Of a stretch of DNA of 64,000 bases, positions 13,036 through 31,404 are shown piece after piece; within the stretch, counting starts at the first letter, position 1, and each line of letters begins with the position of its first letter. Below the pieces are notes generated by a model that did no database searches, was not told the origin of the DNA, and was given only the letters and a program-made list of their open reading frames with translations. The position numbers and the translations under genes are program-made. Source of the stretch: Limanda limanda (taxonomy: Eukaryota > Chordata > Actinopteri > Pleuronectiformes > Pleuronectidae); NCBI RefSeq assembly GCF_963576545.1, contig NC_083653.1:15535358-15599357 (forward strand). The letters run 5' to 3'.

Positions 13036-15119
13036 GACCGTGGGTTAGTATAGACCTTAGTATAGACCTATAGGTTAGAGTACATTGTTGTAGGAAGTCA
13101 GACACACAGAACCATGCTCAGCGTCCCCCCTCCCCTCGTCTTCAGCCTTTGTCAAAGCTTAGCCACGAGTCAAGGCTGCTTGCCATTCTCTTCTTCATAT
13201 TGGAGACAAATGAATCTTTTCGCCTTACTTTACTCGAGAAAGAAAAAAACATGTATTTCATTGTCAAACTGTTCCTTTAAAGAGAACTGTGCAGAACATT
13301 TTGGAAAGTAAAGTTGTCAGTTCTTTCATACCAGTGGCACTGCGTGTAGATCTCTGTACATTCAACAAATAGAACATGGACAACATATGTTGTGGGCGGC
13401 CATTCATGCACTGTACATACATATATATATATGTATATGTGTGTGTGTTTATTTCTACAGTGTGTGAGTGTTGTGTGATATAAAAAAATGCTGTATATTG
13501 AAGCACTGTATTGTGCTTGGATGAGTGAATGTGACTGGTGCTGTGAAGGGCTTTCGGTGGTTGATAACACAACAAAGCTCTCCATGAAATACAGTGTGTT
13601 TACATATTTGTGATTTGCTGAAATAGGCAGAGACATATTATTTTGTAAAGTCGTTACAGCAAGTGGGCAATTTACTCATCCAGCAGACCCAAAGCAACAG
13701 TAACATTAATTTAAGTCAACTGACTCATATGCTGTGTTTTTAATATTGACTCTGCTTTTATCTCTGTTTAGCTTTCACCAGCTCCTCAGGGAAATATCTG
13801 TTGGTTTTCAGCTGCTGAACGTTCCACTGTGTTACCATCCAGTCGTAAACTTTGTCTGACTGCCACTTGGTGCTGGGCAGGTAGCAGTGCAGTGGGTGTA
13901 GAGAGCTTGTTTTTGCAGGGAACCGGTCCCTGCTGCTTCTGCTTCTGCTGCTGGAGGAAAACAATCCTGCTGATAGAGAAGTGGGAGTGAATTTAAAACA
14001 GTGAAGATATGGGATGTTAAACCAATCCAATTAGTTAGAAATATAATGCTGTAAGTCTCCGTAGAGCTGCAAGTGCAGAGTCGCTAATCACGGATTCTTT
14101 ACTATAGTGACACCTTTTACATTACATTAAATTACATGTCGTCCTTTTATCCATTTTTAATAATGACTAAAGCAGCTTTAAATATTTTATAACGACGGTT
14201 TAGAATCCTGGTGAATCGTCGATAGTAGTTTGAAATGTGTTGGGAAAATCTCTCCCATTCTTTATTTACCAGTGAAATGTTGTTGTTTTTTTGTTCATCT
14301 TAAATCTTTGGTATCACATAAAGGATAAGAAAGCTATGATTATGAATGTTAATGGCCTATGAATAAACACCCTGCGATGTGTTCAGGGACGGCATGAGAA
14401 TGTTTTTATCCAACGAAAAAGACTGATGTTTAATGAGCCATCGCTGCATTAGCTGTAAGCCCTAAAAGCAGCATTTCTATTAGAGCTGAATATAGAAGCA
14501 TTTTCCACAGACCCGTTAACTGTCTTGTTTGCTCAGGTTTTCCCTCAAATTGAATCCTGCTGTGCCGCATTGTTGTAACTCCGTTCTTTTCCCTTAATTG
14601 CCCGGTTTTTATTGAATGTAAATTTTTATAGCACACGCTCTGGAAGGTCCTGCCATGTCTTCGTGCACTTTGTGCTCCTGTGCAGAGTTAATGGAACCAG
14701 CCTCAAAATGCACCGTGTACCGACACTGGACAACATCTGCACACAGCTGTTTTCCTCTCAGAGTTACGACGAGGCAACAGTCGTAAAGGTCTAACCAGCG
14801 AGACATAAAGTTTATTTTTGCGTCGCCCGGCTGACTGGAAATGAGACAGTTCACATTCGCACTTTGCACCTACTTTGCATTTTGGAGCGTTTAACTAAGT
14901 GAATAGTGTTCACATTAATTTTATGAGATTGTTAATTAAGGGGCCCAAAAAGATATTCGGCATAGAAATTGCTTTGTTTAATCCTCAAACTTAAACATCA
15001 TTTCAGATTTAAAGAATGCTTTGTATGCTTGGCTTTTTAATTTGCATCAGAGCGTGTGTTCAGTGGAGTGTGGCTCGGCCTTCTATTTGCTAACACAACC
15101 TATAAATGGTCAGTATTTA

Positions 15120-15330
15120 TTTGAGCCTTTTCTAGTCTTGATGACCACTTGAACACCTCACTGTAGTCCCACCCATTCATCCATTCATACGGTACATCTA
15201 TGTGCGGCACTTTCTCTACCATACATCACTTATACCCCTGAGTTGCCCAAAGGCACTTAGGCATGCAGAATGGGGGAAATGCGGATCAAATCGCCAACCC
15301 AGCAACCCTGAATCCAACAGGACATAGATG
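15120..15330 (-). mobile_element. Degenerate retroposon tail repeat
   Basis: TAGTCTTGATGACCACTT, GGCACTTTCTCTACCATACA, then GTTGCCCAAAGGCACTTAGG follow a fish repeat consensus also seen as a fragment at 38115-38200. The copy is diverged. Confidence 0.55.
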
Positions 15331-16226
15331 ATGACTGATTTTGTGTCTGAACCTATACACCAATGTTTTCCCCAATTACGATCAATGAATCCAATTTTAT
15401 TTTTACAGCCCGTTATCACATCACAAGTTTCCTCGTAGCACTTAAGATGATGCAACATCCTCGGCCATCAACCCTCGACTAGAGTGAGGAATAAACGACT
15501 TAAAAACACAGCTAACATGACCAAACCTGAAAAATTCTCCACAATTGTAGATGGCATTATGTGTTTTTATTCTATTCGTATTACTTACTATATTTCCTTC
15601 CTCAGTGTTCTGCTGCCGTAGTGAACTCCTCAGGGTGGCAGAGAGGATGTAGCTGTTGTCTTGTTAACAGCCTCGTGACTTTTGCCCAGAAAGGAGTCTT
15701 GGGTAAAGTGCAAACGAAGAGTGCCTCATAGTGAATCCACTGTATTCTGCGTACTGTATGTGTATCCAGTAGCGGCTAATTGGCTAATTAGAGTGTGGAT
15801 GTGCATCTGATTAGATGTCATTAGACTTTCCAGGGGATCGGGGGGATCAGCCACCAGGTGCTGGGATTTTCCTCACAAACCTTCTTTTTTTTTTGTCTGA
15901 AGACAAATGCCGCGCTCTGGTTTCGGTGATGTTTACATCCTCTTGTGTTTGTTGTGCTTTAGAGGAGCGAGAAAAGTTTTTCTTCAGTACACATGATGTG
16001 TGCTCACTTGCACGTGCAGTGGCGAACCTTTGGGTTTTGCTCCCGTTTCCTCGTCTCTACATGTGTCGCTGTGCTCAGCTCCGAAGAGGGAGGAGAGCAC
16101 CAGGGCAAACTGTTAACTCAACCCAGCCAAGTGGAATAGCACTCAGACAAATGAGCTGTAATGACTAGGAGACACAGGGGTCCAGCTCAGCTCACACTGT
16201 TTCTCTGTCTCGCTTGCATACGCGCA

Positions 16227-16256
16227 CACACACACAGACACACACACACACACACT
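16227..16256. repeat. Imperfect CA microsatellite
   Basis: Short CACA array interrupted by one G. Confidence 0.9.
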
Positions 16257-19200
16257 GTTAAACCTTTAAGTACATACACTGTGGAAAGGAATCCTTAAAC
16301 AGTGGCTGCACTCTTTCCGAGGTCTGTCTCTGTCTCTCTCCGTCAACTTCATCATCTGTAATCAAGTAATCATGAGTCTAAAGGCGGAAACGCAGCAGCA
16401 GCATTAAGGGCCACTGAGAGGAGATTTTTTATGATGCAGCCCGTGTTTAACATGAGTGCAGCACAGAATTCTGGGCCCTATACATCAGCAGTCTCTGGAG
16501 TCTCTGTGGGCCCCCTTCCTCTTTTGGGCTACATCCACACCACCACATCAACTCTGGTACACATACCCCTAGCGTAGAGTGTTAGAGCCACTGAAATGTG
16601 GAAGTGTGGAAATGCTGCTGGTCCAATTGAGGCTGCGTTTACTATCGACAAGCAGAAAAGGAGATCTTTGGAAGGCGATGACATAGACGCTCAGACCCGC
16701 TTGCTGACTTGGTCTTTTTTCTCTCGTCAGGCTCCTATGACCCCCATTACAGAAGAAAAGAGCTGTTGTGCAAAAAATACATATCCTGTAATGCATACAA
16801 TGAATCTGTAGTGTTTCTTATAGTATAGTATAGTCACTAATGCACTTTTAAATAAATACTAACACAGTAATATGTGGGTCTGCACAGTGGGAACTCTGAC
16901 CAAATTTAAACCCTCTTAGTTCCACAGTAACTTACATTTACTGTGGGAAACTCTCACTGTGGCTCAATGAAGATCAGTTGGAGAATCAAAAACCTTATTT
17001 TCTTCATTAAGTATTTATCCTTCCCAAGAAACAAGACAATACTACACAAAAAACATCTTAGTTGTCTAACCCCTACATTAAGACATTTGTAGTATACTGC
17101 ATAATAAACGACAACTGAATAAAACGTCACTGGAGTAGTGTTTTATTTAAAAACAAAAAGAATCAGACTTCCAGTAAGCACTGGCTTTTAATCTCTTTTA
17201 GGAGCCAAAACCACAGTCTAGAGGTTCAAGAGCATATAGGCTTAAAAGATAAATTATTAAAATGTCAGAAAGATGTACAAAAATAACAATGTGTTGTGTT
17301 TACTGAGAATATGGTGATAATGAGTCATTTGTAACCAGGATAGCACGCTGTAGAACACACAAGGCCCAAAATCCTTAAATGAAATCATGCCTTATAGTTA
17401 AGCCGACAAACGATGCAATCATGAATTCATAATCTCCGCTGCAGAAGAATTATAGTTGTTATTGTGCTCTTCTCTGAGAAATGGGTGAAAATGTCTTCAT
17501 CCTCAGCAACATTTTAGGACCTGTCACTGCTCTCGGGGCTGTTTCTGAAACCGAGGGCCAAGTGTTTCATGATGTTAAGCTCTGTTAGGTTATGCTAATA
17601 AATGTGCCATATGACATTGTAGCTGTGTTGCTATTTAATTTATGTTAAATATCAATATGCTCCAAGCTAAAATCCTACTTTGCTACTCTTCATACAAAGT
17701 TTAGTCTCATCTGATTTATTCAGTCAATTTTAATTTACAAAAACAAACTTCTCACTCCAGGCTTGAGGGCCCTCTCCCATTGGGGCCCAGGGTTTCCCTT
17801 CCTCTGAAACGCCCCTGCGAGCGCGTGCATTCCTCAAACATGAACAGATTAATAGAATAATCAGTTGGAAGCTCCCCTGTAAAAAGATTGCATTTATTTT
17901 CTTAAACTCAGACCAGAACCTTGGCTTGTGCTGCAGCAGGGTTCGAGCTGCTCCCTGAATTCCTCTGGAAATGTTGATATCAAGTGTTATTGACCGTTTT
18001 ACATTCCGGCAGCAGAAGGACGGCCAGAATAAAACAGTGCGTTGGTTGTACGTTTTTTTTTTTAAATGGCTGGAATTTATTTTAACAGCCCACACAATAG
18101 CTTGGCTTGCGTCAACCCTCGGCATTGAGATAATAAAGCCAGGGCTGTTCTGCAAGGTCTGAGGCCCCTCAGGCGAGACATTCATCTACGCGTTCACACC
18201 TCCGCCGGCCAGCGGCTCCTTGGAGAGCGGCCGCAGCGCACCGCTGACGCCACCGCAAAGAGAGGACAAGACGTTTCACACTTTGTGAGCAGAATAAATG
18301 CTCATCAGATGAATTTCCTCTCAAGTCTGACTCCCACTGCTTCTGGCCCGGCCCTGATTAACACCGTCCTCCCGATCGCCCCTACCTTTTCTCAACTGTT
18401 CCTCCATCAGTGCAGATAGAGGCTGTTTTTCATGCAATAATTTAATTTATTTGTCATCTTTTCTCTCCGGTTACACATCCTCGACGTTAACCATTAAGTG
18501 AGGTGATGGCGACGGGGGAGGCTGTCAGCAGGTTGCAAAGACATTTCCAAGCTTTGTCTTTCTTATGTCAGGATTGTTGTTGATTGCTGTCCTGCTCTGT
18601 GTAATTATTCAGCCTGGTTTGTCTTTTTAGAGTCAATGCAGCGTGAGATTACTCCGTTTCACCTCTCCAGCTGGAAGAGCGGGATGCGGGAGAATGTGCC
18701 AGAAATGTCTTAATCGATCAAAGTGAGTGCCCTTCAGCGGAGCCTCTTCCGATTTTATTTCTGGAGTCTGAGATTGTACTCGAGGAAAGAAACGGAGCGA
18801 GTGAACCGCAAAGAGAGAGAAAGTCGGATGCAGCTACAGTAGTCACTGGAGAATTTAAGTATGTGTCTCTGATATTCGCCGGGGCTTATCAGTGAAAATC
18901 TCGCGCAAACATATCTATCTCGGCTCATACATGTAACATGAAGGCAGTAAATCCAGATTAGATAACCTTTGGCCTAAACGTCTGCATGAGCTGTAGCCAA
19001 AATTAAGTTTCTGTCCGTTTGACCTTTTGACCGGTGACCACTGTCAGGCTGAGTTATCGAAAAAGGAGGAGGAGAGTTGTGGGAGGATGCGGTTGAACAA
19101 TCGCTCCGGCTGTTGCCAGAAAATTTGACTCATTCTCTTCCGAGAGCTGCTGTTCGTGCTCGGTGCCGAAGCGAGCAGCATTTACAGGAACACGGATCAG

Positions 19201-20227
19201 CCTAAGCATCTCTCATAGCACATCTGGCACTTTGACCCGCTGTACCTGCTGCAAGGCTGCAAAGCTATTCCTCATCCAATATTCAGCAGACAGACCGAAC
19301 CTGGTTAGAGGTTTATCACCGCGTCTGCTGATGGTGCAGATCTGTTGTTCAGACTGCGTGTGCATGTGCGCCGGTATCTATCAAATCACAATGTATGAGA
19401 TTCAAATTTCTGCAAAAGTTGGAAGGTTCAACGAAATTGCGAGAAAACATTTCCTCAGACTCCACCAGTTGTGTCTAGATGTGCTGATACTGCAGTTTAT
19501 ATATTTTTTCACCCCCAGATTTTGTCCCTTAAATTTATGTCAAGGTTCCAACACAAGATATGGAGGGGGAAATGAAATTCCATGTGCACTGCTCACAGTA
19601 TTGAATATTACATTAGAAAAAATCAACAGCAACATCTCTTTCCGGTGACAGTGTCCCTGTACCTGTGGAAACTCCACAGAACAAACCCTGCAAAGTTGGC
19701 ATTGGAACTTTTTCCTCAGCAAAAAGTTGTTCCAGCAAAATCTGTGCATAGATAGAGAAGGTATATAGATCATTCTGAGCATTGGGGACATGATACTGTC
19801 GAGTTTTTAAAAATGAATGTGATAAAGCTACAAGGACCACGAACCAGATTCAATCACTTTAATTGTCATGTCCCTTCTGATGATTTACACATCTTCCCCA
19901 AGTCCCAAATAGCCTCAGAACAATTAATGTACATCTCACAAAAATGTATTTAGTATCACAGTTAATTAACAAAAAGTGACAGTAACCTCTTAGCTTCAGA
20001 GTGGACAAGGGCCAAAACAACAAACAAATGTATCTGTATAAAAATCAAACATCACAATAATATTTCTACATATCAACCAGTTAAATTACAATAACTAAGA
20101 CTAACTGACCAAAAAGAGGCAATAATGTAGTCTGAAAAAAAATGTCAGTCCACTCCTACTGAAAATAAAATTCAAAACTATGTGCATGCAGGATGATGAT
20201 GATGCAGTTTGGGAGAGGAGGAGGATA

Positions 20228-20239
20228 CAAGACGTCTTG
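20228..20239. promoter_or_regulatory. 12-bp palindrome containing ACGT, near two CCAAT motifs
   Basis: CAAGACGTCTTG is self-complementary. Forward CCAAT motifs follow at about 20276 and 20307. CCAAT plus a CRE-like ACGT core can occur in promoters, but no start site or transcript is visible, so this is only suggestive. Confidence 0.2.
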
Positions 20240-23200
20240 CAGCTCCACTGCGACATTCTTTTACGTTGCAGCGGGCCAATCAGCTGTAAGGTGCACCGCT
20301 GTCCACCAATCACAGTCTCGTCCTGGCACAGACCTGTTTGCATGCATCACTCAAACATATATCCACCGCAGACAACCGGCCGCAGTCATAATGATTGTCA
20401 AAACCTGTGAGTCAGTAATTTGAGTCAACTGACACTTGAGGCCACGTTAAATGTTTGTCTCCGCTTCCAAGTGCGACAGACACAGCGGCATAGATCTTTT
20501 GCTGAGCAGAAGCCCAACAGGCCAATAACAAACACATGCACACAAACACTCCAAATCATGCGCATACATACACACCGCGCCCTCCCCGGACCCGGACATT
20601 ATTTGGCAGCCTTTGGCCCCCTGATCCTCACCATAGCAAATTAACACCCTGGGAGAGAAATCTTAGGATTACAAAAGGAAGAAAAAAAAGTCAAAGAGAG
20701 AGAGGCAGCAAAGATAAGAGGAAATGGACCAGCAGTGAGATATAAATGGCTCCGAGCTGTGAGAGTGCAGGTGTCACTGTGGCCGGAATACGTAGTGAGT
20801 TAGAGACCCAGGTAAACACTGTATAACAGCTATATTTGCACATATTTATACAGGTATTGTGAAAATTAACATCACACATCTCATAAGACTAGAATAAGTT
20901 GCTTTCTCGAAATTTCATCAGTGATTTATGTGTTGACTTTCTGGCTGCAAATTTTCTTAAGGATAATGGTGGAGTTAAAACAGAGCTCCTACCCTCATAA
21001 GATCTGTGTATGGATGATTTTTGCTCTGTGGACCTTGAGCTGAGATTATGTCAAAAGCCATTTCCAAAGTCAAATATGAACTTTTGAAGATGGACTTTGT
21101 TGGGCTTCAAACTAGCGGGTGAATCTCTGCTGCCATGTGGATCAGCAAGGCATGGATTCCTCGAGCCGAGGTGTAACCTTTGATTCAACTTCACCCCAGA
21201 ACACCCTGCAGTGTCCCTTTGACTGGAGCCGACGTATGGCTGGTTAAAGTAAGGGCAGGGAGGCTGAAACACTCGAGTGAAATGTGCATGAGGTGAATAA
21301 CAGGAAGCGGTGAAGGAAGATGAAAAGGAGAATATATATTGGAAAGACCCAGCAAAGGTTCCTGGGGTTTGAGGGAGACAGGACTTGCAGAGAAAAAAGA
21401 GAGATAGAGCAAAGTCTCCCCCTCGGGTTTTCAAAGTGAGAGAGGGAGGTATTAACCACGGGGTAAAAGAGAAGAGGAATAAGGGAAGCAGGGTCCCAGC
21501 ATGGGGCAGAGAGCAAGGAGACACACAGCAAGGGGAGATAAGGCCCAGTGTGGCAGCTCGGGGGAAGAGGAAATGACAGATTTCTGTTCTGTCTTCATCT
21601 CTCCATCAGTCGCTCCTCTTCCCAAGTGACTGTACACTCTGCGTGTCTGCATTTGTGTGTATGTGAGGACCCAGCTTGTTCTAGCACGGGGCAAAACGTG
21701 GGCAGTGTGGCTCCTGTCACAGACGGGTTTCATTTAGTTTGGAGTTGAGAGGAAGTAACACGAAGAACTGTCAGGGTTTGTGTGTGTGTGTGTGCATATG
21801 TACAGCACGTGTTAGTGTGTGTCACGCTCCGTGGGTGGACATCAGCTTCAATTTGAGATTCAGACCTTACACATCCCTGTCCGTCAGTCCCAGTCCCAGC
21901 TTGCAATGAGTGAATCCTCCTTTTTAATACTGGGCTGAGTGGGCTCTGACCAGATGTTGCCCTTGTAGTTTTGCTGGCATCTCTCGCTCTCCTGCGAAGA
22001 CTTGCTCTGACTGACCATTTTAATCACTCAAACAGCTGTCATCAATATTTTTCTATTAACGTTTTTTAATAAATTAAAAATGGACAAACCCACTGGAGCC
22101 TGTCTCGCAAAGTACCGGAGAAAACAGTATTAGTGAAAGGGATTTATTATTGTTGATGGGGTCCAGGCAGATATAAGGCGAGTTATTATTACAGGGTCAG
22201 TTCAGGGTCAGTGAATATTCAAAAAGGATAAAAAGAAAAGAAATAAATAGAGCGTAACAGTGATTTTTAGAATAGCTGTGGTCCTGAAGTATATTTGTCT
22301 TTCATTTTCTTTATTGATGTTTCAAGAAATCTTGAAATCTAAACCTGGAACCAGGTCGACCAGCTACAAGAGAAAAAATATTGGAAAACATTGCTAATAA
22401 AAAATAGTTTTTCTTTAAATGCAGTTGATATCATACAGACCTGTGGCTTCTACAGGAGCATATCTTCTACCTTGGATGGTTAAAATATTATGGCTGATAA
22501 TCTAAATTTCTACTTCCAGTACCACACTGTTGACTAGTTTTTGAAAGTACAAACAATGTAAACTTTGGAAGCTATGATTCACAAACAAGACCTTTCCAGT
22601 AGAGTTGCTAAAAACTGAGGACCACTGGTGCTAGTTCGCATCAGCTTGAATTTCAATTATCTGCTTGTTTTCCTCAGTTATTATTTTTTGCTTTATATAG
22701 AAAGGTTAAAAATAAAGCAGAAATCTAACAAAAGGTCTGCAACAATCAGGAGAAGGAGACATTTTCTCCCCAAATTGTCATGGGTATAAACTCTGTCAGT
22801 AGGAAAAAAAAACAAGAGCTGTCAAGAGTTGGTTATTCCTTCATCCCCAACCGGCTCGTCTCCATTCTTCGATCGCCCATCCCTTCATCCCTCCGCCAAA
22901 CTCCCATCAAACCTCCGACTGACTGACAGCCGTCCCTGCGAGGCTTCGTTGCCTGAAAAAACTCGCACACACCCGCACAACCATCTGATCCGATGCCGTG
23001 ACTCCCACCCCCCCAGCCCTCTCCTGTTTTGTTGCTTTCTGACAGGCCGGTGTTGGGTTGCGTGGCCTCGTGAATGTGTTCAGGGCTTCGGGGGTCACAG
23101 CCGCGCAGCAGCCCTGGTGCCCAGATGTGGATTCTCCCTGACGTGTCTTGTCAAGCGGAAAGCGTAGAGAACAGCCGAACACATGTGCACTAGGTGATAA

Positions 23201-24851
23201 TAAAGACTCGCATGTGCACAGACGCACAATCCGGCGCATTGGAGCGGCATGTTGAATTGCTTAGGTCGGCCTAATTAGAGACTGTGGGGGTTCAAGTGTA
23301 GTGGAGGAGAAATTGTACACAGGAAAAAACAACTAAAGAAATGACTCTTTTAGTCTGTCGACATGTTTTAGGACTTAAGAGGAAAAAATCAAAGCGGCAG
23401 CATCAGGAAGTATTTGTATCCTTGCTGTGTTTTAAGTTGAAATTAAATATCATATTTCTTTTTGACTGAAACCAAACTTTAAACAGTCGAGCATTGATTG
23501 ACATGCACGACTAGAAGAGAAAATCCCGATATGGCTCAGACACTGAAACTTTGCCAAGTTAATTGAGACAGTCAATATAAACAGAGTGAAACAGCTAATA
23601 GGATGAAAGGCAATTAGATAAGAAGAGATGAAACTTCCTCTTCCTGCAAAGGAAGAGAAAACTGTCCCAACTTTTAAAATCCAATAAAGTTCTAAAAACG
23701 GTGTGTGATAAAGACAAATGGAGCAGAAATATGTAGAGCAACGCTGAGGAGGAACAATAGTGGAACAAAGTCAGTATAATTAATCTGTGTGTGGAGGTAT
23801 GGTTGGAGGCTCATGAGAGGAAAGACAAACAGCCCATTTTCACTTCATATTTTTTCAAAGAGCCTCTGCTGTAGCTGCGCCCGTCCTATAAAACTACTCT
23901 CCCATTTATTAGCCGCACGCCCAAGGTCTGTTAGAGGTCTTCAGGGCCGTTTGAGGCTCGGAGCCGGGGCCCGATGCCACGAGGCGGCGGAAGCTGGCCT
24001 GCCGCGGCAGCGAGTTCAACTCAAATATTTTTTTAGCTGCGCTCCAAGTTAACACATCTTTCACACGTGCTGCCAGAGAGGCGGACAACTCCTCCGACCT
24101 CTGTATTTTGTCATGATTGTCCTTGTTTCAGCCTGTGTGCCGGACCACCTTCGCCGTGACACCGCTGCAATTTCTCCTTCAGCCGATACTTTGTTTTTCC
24201 CCCGGCTCTACGCAGGGGAAACACATTCTTAAAAACTCACAGAGGGAAAAGAGCAGGGCTTAAGCTGTCCACTAAGTCTAAGCTGTATGTCCACGATATG
24301 TCTGAGGTAGTGCTTACTGCTCTGTCTGTTTGCTCAGCCTCGGCAAAGCCCATTGTAGTTTTCATTTTTCCCCCTATCTCTCTCCTCGTTTACCCTTTGT
24401 TATGCTTCCTTGAAAAAGCTCTCTGTTTTACCAGTTTTGATAGAAAGTGAGAGGCTTGAGAAAGTCAAAAATTGTGGGGATGGACAGAAGCAGAAAGAGA
24501 AATACGAGGCGCCTATAGCTATGGACAGGCCCGGGAGGAGAGTGAGTGTGTGGAAGGTTATCGATCAGGGCAGATGAACCAGCGGTTCGTCTCGGTCCGG
24601 AGTGTATGAAGATTAGCTCTTCCTCCTTCTCCTTCCTCCTTTCTCTCATCCCGTCTGTTACTCCTTCCCTCTCTCCCTCTCCCTCTCTTTCCTTGGCTCC
24701 CTTCCCTCTGCCCGCCTGCCTGCTGCTTACAAACACACAGCTCATTTCTGTCTGGCGGCTCGTCGTCCTGCCTGCTGCTGAGGACCTGAGACATGCACTC
24801 GGCAGCCTGCCAACCTGTTTGTGTGTTTTGGATCACTGGTGTCTTTATCCC

Positions 24852-25018
<167 letters not shown>

Positions 25019-25089
25019 TGAGTGCAAAGATCGGGTGAGGAGTGCTGAACATGTTTCAAGTATCTTCTTAATCACATGAGGCCCTCAAT

Positions 25090-25238
<149 letters not shown>

Positions 25239-25706
25239 ACGAGACACATTTCCACCTATAAATGTACACAAATTGATTCTTGTGTATTGATTTTGTGATT
25301 CTCTGAGCAGTGTGTGTATCACTGTGTGTGTTGACAGTGACTGTGTCATTTGTGGGAACATAGACTCACAGAGCAGACTGCAGTCCCATCAGTCCTGGTA
25401 ATTGAGTTACACTTTGCCATTTACCTTTTTTGCTTATTCTTCACTTTGCATTTCCCCGACAAGCTAACTAACTCAAGGCCTGCTCAATTCAAAACAGCAG
25501 ACTGGTAATCTATGGCTGTTTGTGTTCATCAAGGCTCCCGTCTGCAAATGAATGTGTTTTTTAAATCGTTTTATTATTGAATGTATAAAAATATTCACAT
25601 TTCAGTGTTAAAGTCGTGTATAAATCTTTTAAACAGCGTGCAGCGTGCCAGGAGACATTATGCTGCTCGTTACTGCCGCGCTGAGCGTCTCAATGGGTCT
25701 TTTTGA

Positions 25707-28708
<3,002 letters not shown>

Positions 28709-29459
28709 TAAGGGGTTTGCGCCAAACAACAAACAACTCCAGCAGCTGCAGCTGGCAACCGCCCAGTCCCATTAACCAATTCCACAGCCATCTCTGCAAA
28801 CACGTGGATGCAAAAAAAAATCCGGTATGCTGGATTGCTGAGCGATCCAAATAAACATGCACTGTGCGCAATGGAACGTGGCAGATAGTGTGGCGTGCAG
28901 CGGCGTGCAGCGGCGTGGCTCGGCATATTTGCAAAAGGTGTTTGTACAGGTTTGTTAGCGTTTATGCGAGAGCCAAGAGGTGCAAAGGAATGGAAACGAG
29001 CTGGTGCATATTAAACGGTCACAGCTGTGAGTGTGCGAGAGCGACAGAGCACCTCTTACTTGTTTGCGAGCGGCGCATGAGTGAGAGGCTTTGCTTTCAG
29101 GGAGCAGAGTGGTATACTTTGTCTGATTCTATCCACTTCAGCAGCGACACATCATCGAGACTTCACCAGAAGGTCGTCCACTGTGGCCTCTTCAGCTGGG
29201 TCTTTACTTCTGTGCTCCTGTGCTCCCGCATTGGTTATAAGTCTTCGGCATAAAACCGTCTATAGACAGTTCTCTCATGAATTCCTAGTGACACAAATTA
29301 GATTTTCCAGATATAAGAATTTGATTCATATTCATATCGACTTTTGCACTGCTGCTGCCGCTTTTGTTGTATTTCCCTCCAACAACCAGGGCTGAGGTCT
29401 GGTGTCAGCGGCGGGCGGGGGGCTTCCCTACCCCCCCATGCCCCCCCCCCTGCACGGCA

Positions 29460-29760
29460 GAGCGAGATTAACCAAAGCAATCAAAAGAACATTACTGACT
29501 ATATTAGAGCAGGCCGCTGCCGCTCATTACCTAGCAGCTCAATTGATCTCCGAAGCTGTTCGCAATGCACAACAGTCCTCCAAATGAAACAGCCTAATTT
29601 GATATTTCCCCGTAATGCTGCCACACAGTGTCGTTATGACAGGGGGTAGACGGAATATTTTCCCCTTAATGGAAATGCATTTGATTCCTCTGTCTCCGAG
29701 CTGCTTAATTTGAGAGCTGCCGGCACATCTAGGGCTTTCCCCGGCTCCGAAGAAATCAGT
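29460..29760. promoter_or_regulatory. Candidate conserved noncoding element
   Basis: Contains GATTAACCAAAGCAATCAAA, CAGCCTAATTTGATATTTCC, TTAATGGAAATGCATTTGAT (octamer-like ATGCATTTGAT) and GCTTAATTTGAGAGCTGC. No repeat or coding signal. Confidence 0.35.
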
Positions 29761-31169
29761 GTTTTCGCCGCACGGTGCGTTTGCATGTTGCTCCGCCTGT
29801 GCCCATGTGTGCATTTTCTCTGTGCCCTCGTGAAGCTTCTCCGAGGCGCCGCGGCAACCGGACGCGATTATCGGCTCTGAAAAACTTTAACCTACTTTCC
29901 CTCTCCCTAAGAAGTGCCCCAGGCCTCTTCTGCCTGGTGTAACGGCCCCGGCGCTGCACTCTCAAAGGTTGCATGGGCAAAGGGAGACACAACAACCCAC
30001 ACACAATGAAATAGCCAGGGTTCGGTAGAAGACGCTCAAGCGGAAACAAAGGGATGGTAATACGGGGGGTCAAGGTTATTTTCACCGGCCTTATCGTGTA
30101 AAAGCTGACAGGTCTCTTCATCTGCTCGCTCACATTGTCAGATCAGGCCACAGGCTTGTTTCTAAGCAACCCAGGATTTAATTTAGTCTTCTTCACAAAC
30201 TGTTGTATGGAGCGCGAGTCCTAATTGAGTCACAAGGTCTAATGATTCATTAATCTCGCAGTAAAATGTTAAAACACATGAGATTGTGTTCAGACTTCCA
30301 TTGAAAACATGGCATATATATTTTATATACACAAAATTTGTTGCGTTGACCTAGTGCCAATGCCTTTAACATTGAGCTGCATGTTCTTTTATACAGACCA
30401 GTGTCTCACTGTATTAAGGGCTGTACTGGTGACAGCTCTTAATGGGGAAAGATTGGCAGTGTAATGATGGGACATATTTTGCTTCCTTAGGTTGTGTGTT
30501 CTTGCATTATGAGTTTAGTTTGGTAATGTTACATTTTCAATAAGAAACGTATTATATGCTGGAAGCAAACTTTGATATTGCGGGTATATTTTCATAATTG
30601 AATAAGCTGAGTATCGCAGCTCTCCCAACTTTCATATATCTGTGTATGTATATATGTATATATGCCTCCACAGAGAAAGCTCATCTTTTCTTTGTTGAGT
30701 CTGTGTCAAGAAACTAATGTGTTTTGTTTCACATAATTAACAGTTAAGGTTTTGATATTTTGATATGGTCTACCTCCCGACATGTGTTTGAAAACATGGT
30801 GTTCATTATGAGTGAATGACAATGTGGCCAACTGCTCAGAAAGCACAAACACCTGCGTTCAAGCCAAACGGCAGATTTACACCTTTGAGTAATAGTCCCA
30901 CCACTTTTCTCTAAAAGGTCACTACTTTAATGCTGCTGACAACAGAGGCAGGATAATTGGTTGTTTTTGTCCCAGACCTCTAAAAATACATCAGTGAGTC
31001 TCAGCCGAACAACACCGCTCACAAACAACAGCGTCACACACACCGTCTCTGCAACCTGAAGCAAGACTTCAGTCATGGCTGGAAAAATAAAAAACAACAA
31101 CATTAGTACATAATGAAACAACAGATTTGTCAGTGAACAGTTGAATTCATCAATATATACAGAGTGTTT

Positions 31170-31400
31170 ATGAAGATGACATCACAGCTCACCATAAGCC
31201 TAAACGTCCCCTAGTGGCTGGCTGCAGTAAACATCTTAACCCCCACCTACTCCATTTTAGTGAATGGGACATCGAGCAAAATAAAAAGTCTAAATACAAA
31301 CATTTTTGGAGAGGTTCTTATCACACTGATAATTTAAGTTTAGCATTAGTGTGGTTGTGGTTGACTGACAGCTGGGATTGGCTCACTATTGGTTGAGGGT
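31170..31400 (+). mobile_element. Family I repeat, plus copy
   Basis: CCCCTAGTGGCTGGCTGCAG, CTACTCCATTTTAGTGAATG, GGACATCGAGCAAAATAAAA and GGTTCTTATCACACTGATAA match the family I consensus. Directly followed by a SINE remnant. Confidence 0.7.
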
Positions 31401-31404
31401 GTCT

